The translations under genes and the position numbers were made by a program. Source: Buxus sempervirens (Eukaryota; Streptophyta; Magnoliopsida; Buxales; Buxaceae). Taken from it: a stretch of DNA of 64,000 bases. Shown one piece after another: positions 61,744-64,000 of this stretch (the first letter of the stretch is position 1; every line of letters starts with the position of its first letter). The stretch spans positions 2,862,001 to 2,926,000 of the forward strand of contig OX387182.1 in assembly GCA_947561395.2 (NCBI GenBank), read 5' to 3'. The notes beneath the pieces were generated by a model. The model searched no databases. It was not told the DNA's origin and was given only the letters and a program-made list of their open reading frames with translations.

Positions 61744-62196
61744 AAATTAAACCAGATTTGATTTGGGCCGTTGCTGACCAAAGTTTCGGTTCCATTAGAA
61801 GTCAAATCGTCGAGTTTGACCGTAAAGATAAAGGAGGCGATAGCTTCCAACCCGTCTCTTCTGTGAAAGACGAAAATACCCTTTTCCTTTTCTTATTGTT
61901 ATCCAAAAATACCCCTGACATCTAGAAATTATGAATATTCACATTCTCCTTCAAATTACCGTATAATTCCGTCCTCTTGTCCTTCTCCTAAGTTGTTTCT
62001 TATATTTCCCCGGCCCTCTCGAATCTTTTTAACATGTGCTCTTTGGCACGTTCATTTAACCGGCTATCCTTTTTGTCTTTGTTTGTTTAAAGGTATTGAA
62101 ATTTAGAGGTTATATTAATAAACAAAAGAAATAATTTCCATAACATAATCACATTTTAAATTTTTAATGAGATTGTTAGGCGCTTTAGTCTACACA

Positions 62197-62646
62197 CAGT
62201 GGCGTAGCTAGGATTTTTATTTAGAGTGGGCAGAATAAATCTTTGAAGTAAAATGATCTTGATCAAAATAAGTGTAGTTTTCCTCTAATTGATCAAAGTA
62301 AATAGTTGATACAATTAAAAGAAATAATTACAAGTGCACTCGAGTTTTTTTTTAGTTGAATTAAAGCTTTTCTCTATTTTTTTAATTTCTTTTCTATGAC
62401 TATTGAATAGATACGGAGAATCGGAGAATGCTTAGGCTAGGATCAGACGATACATAGCACCCTATTAAACTCCTATAAGTTTGTTGTTTGATGAATATAT
62501 CACAATTAAGAAACGGCTTAGATAGATCAATTGTCAAAATTGAGATAGTGGATGAGCAATTTACAAATTTTAGAGAGGGCAAAATTTATTCATATAAGTA
62601 GCCTTATGAAGCCGCCCACCCTAATCACTATGTAGCTCCACCCCTG
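62197..62646. mobile_element. hAT-like MITE (450 bp)
   Basis: Begins CAGTGGCGTAGCTAGG and ends TAGCTCCACCCCTG, imperfect inverted ends also seen in the element at 37224-37773. The flanks TCTACACA (62189-62196) and TCCACACA (62647-62654) agree at 7 of 8 bases, fitting an aged hAT duplication. No open frame. Confidence 0.75.
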
Positions 62647-62777
62647 TCCACACAACAAGAAAATTCTCCAGTTTCTTAATTTGGAAATGTGTAAACCACT
62701 TGGTTTACTTCTCAAATGATCTCTTAGTGTTTTCGAAACCCTTTGAGAAGGTTTATTAGGATCTAGATCCTTTTTAA

Positions 62778-63061
62778 TATAGAACACCAATCCTACTAAA
62801 AGCTTAAACTGATAGTAATGGTGAACTTTATATATTTAATTATATTTCTAACACTCACCCTCACATGTCAGCCGGACTCAAACCCATTTTAGGGAGGCCC
62901 TGCAAGTGGAATATATATATTTTTTCAACGAGTGGAGTGAAAGTTTGAACCAAGACCACGGCGTTAGCCTAAGACTCTGATACCATATAGAACACCAATC
63001 CTACTAAAAGCTTAAGCTAATAGTAAGGGTAAATTTTATATATTTAATTATATTCTTAACA
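62778..63061 (-). mobile_element. TRIM retrotransposon (terminal-repeat in miniature)
   Basis: Two 76-bp direct repeats, 62778-62853 and 62986-63061, bound a 132-bp interior. On the - strand each repeat begins TGTTA and the 5' repeat is followed directly by TGGTATCAGAG (62985-62975), the primer-binding site complementary to initiator tRNA-Met. A purine tract (GTGAGGGTGAG) precedes the second repeat. The outer flanks TTTAA and TTTAG agree at 4 of 5 bases. No coding capacity. The two LTRs differ at about 7 positions, so it is not very recent. Confidence 0.85.
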
Positions 63062-64000
63062 TTTAGATCATCTATTAGCAAACTTAATCTATTACTATTA
63101 TAAAGGGAAGTCAAGATTTTCGATTCAACATTTGGTTTCTCATTATACCATCTTAAAAGTTTAAAAAAACTTCAATATCCCATAACAACTTAACTACTTC
63201 TACCTATTCATTATAACACTGACTAAATATATAAAAGACTATGATATCCCTTGAATTATGAGTCACAATTTATTTCTAGGTATTTTACATACTGTAATAA
63301 TACAATGAAGCTCCTTTAAGCAACAGTAACTATGATTAGGTTCATGAAAAGTGAAATTGATTTTTAGAGTAAACCAATCAATACATATGATTTTTGGAGC
63401 AAAAAGATTTATATCCATGATTTCTCAATTGACTCTATAAAAGTGTGTTTTTCTTATTTCACTTATTAAACCCTAAGATTGTTAGTTACGAAAAGATCAA
63501 ATAGGTGATTTTGGGTGAGAACAAAAAGCACCTCTCTTAGGAGTTAGGACCCCACAAGCAAGGCTTTAGGCCTTTTTAGAAATCAAACTAGAATGAAATA
63601 AAATGCCGTCTATTGCAATTTGCAACTTGCAACGGCTCCTTTTAGTCAACAACCACACACCATTCCGCCTCAACGAACGCGGTGTCTTATCACTTTTTCC
63701 AATGGCGAAACTGCCCTCAATGCCGTACTAACTCTATTACGTATCAATTGCTAACGTTTTAGGGGTATTTTGGTCTTTTCGGGTAACCGGAAGGGACGAA
63801 AGGTCTTAACGTTCGGCTTCCAGAAGGTCCACCAGGCTGATAAAGAAAATCCAATGGTTATTTTCCACGTGTTAATTGCAATCATTCTTTAGTTTCACAT
63901 TCGTTCGTTGCTGGAGTGACTAACTGGCGCAGGCCTAAGAAAGGAATCAACGTGTCGGCAAGGACATTGACCGTCGACCAAGTTTGAATGTCCACTTACC
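63062..64000. other. Intergenic region at window end
   Basis: AT-rich, no gene recognised. The last 200 bp are less AT-rich and contain a CACGTG (63867-63872) and TTGACC words, which could be the promoter of a gene beyond the window. Confidence 0.4.

Overview
The window is nuclear genomic DNA from a flowering plant, most likely a eudicot with moderately large introns. The evidence is GT-AG introns up to about 4.5 kb, plastid-targeted and eukaryote-type genes, a miR169-type site, and plant transposon families (solo LTRs, TRIM, hAT-like and Mutator-like MITEs, SINEs, RTE and L1-type LINE remnants). I could not determine the species. All gene models were assembled by eye from family resemblance, splice signals and phase arithmetic; no alignment was run.

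Layout, left to right. (1) 1-4984, + strand: last two coding exons of an NF-YA (HAP2) transcription factor gene, with a 4.5-kb intron inside the conserved domain and a miR169-like target site in the 3'UTR. (2) 5876-6384, - strand: three-exon remnant of a dynamin-related protein gene. (3) 7937-15153, +: complete six-exon cytosolic glutamyl-tRNA synthetase (732 aa). (4) 18303-20791, -: complete guanylate kinase (395 aa) whose ATG is the last three bases of an exon. (5) 23888-31014, -: complete five-exon SEC62 translocon protein (366 aa). (6) 31442-37773: transposon cluster holding a MITE-like element, two solo LTRs of one family (each with its own 5-bp target duplication), a broken gene remnant and a hAT-like element with an exact 8-bp duplication. 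(7) 38387-54538, +: complete 14-exon plastid TypA/BipA-type translational GTPase (682 aa, SVR3-like). (8) 55456-58719, +: two-exon gene for a small single-pass membrane protein, probably plastid-targeted. (9) 58720-64000: gene-poor DNA with three related foldback MITEs, a Mutator-like MITE, a hAT-like MITE and a 284-bp TRIM.

The genes are ordinary single-copy housekeeping or regulatory genes (translation, nucleotide metabolism, ER protein import, chloroplast translation, transcription) and form no operon or pathway cluster. I see no convincing new multi-gene system. The less ordinary signals are structural: a perfect 76-bp spacer-less palindrome in the last TypA intron, the solo-LTR pair whose promoters point toward SEC62, and a hAT-like element upstream of TypA carrying a TATA box, an ATG and a splice donor whose phase matches TypA exon 2.
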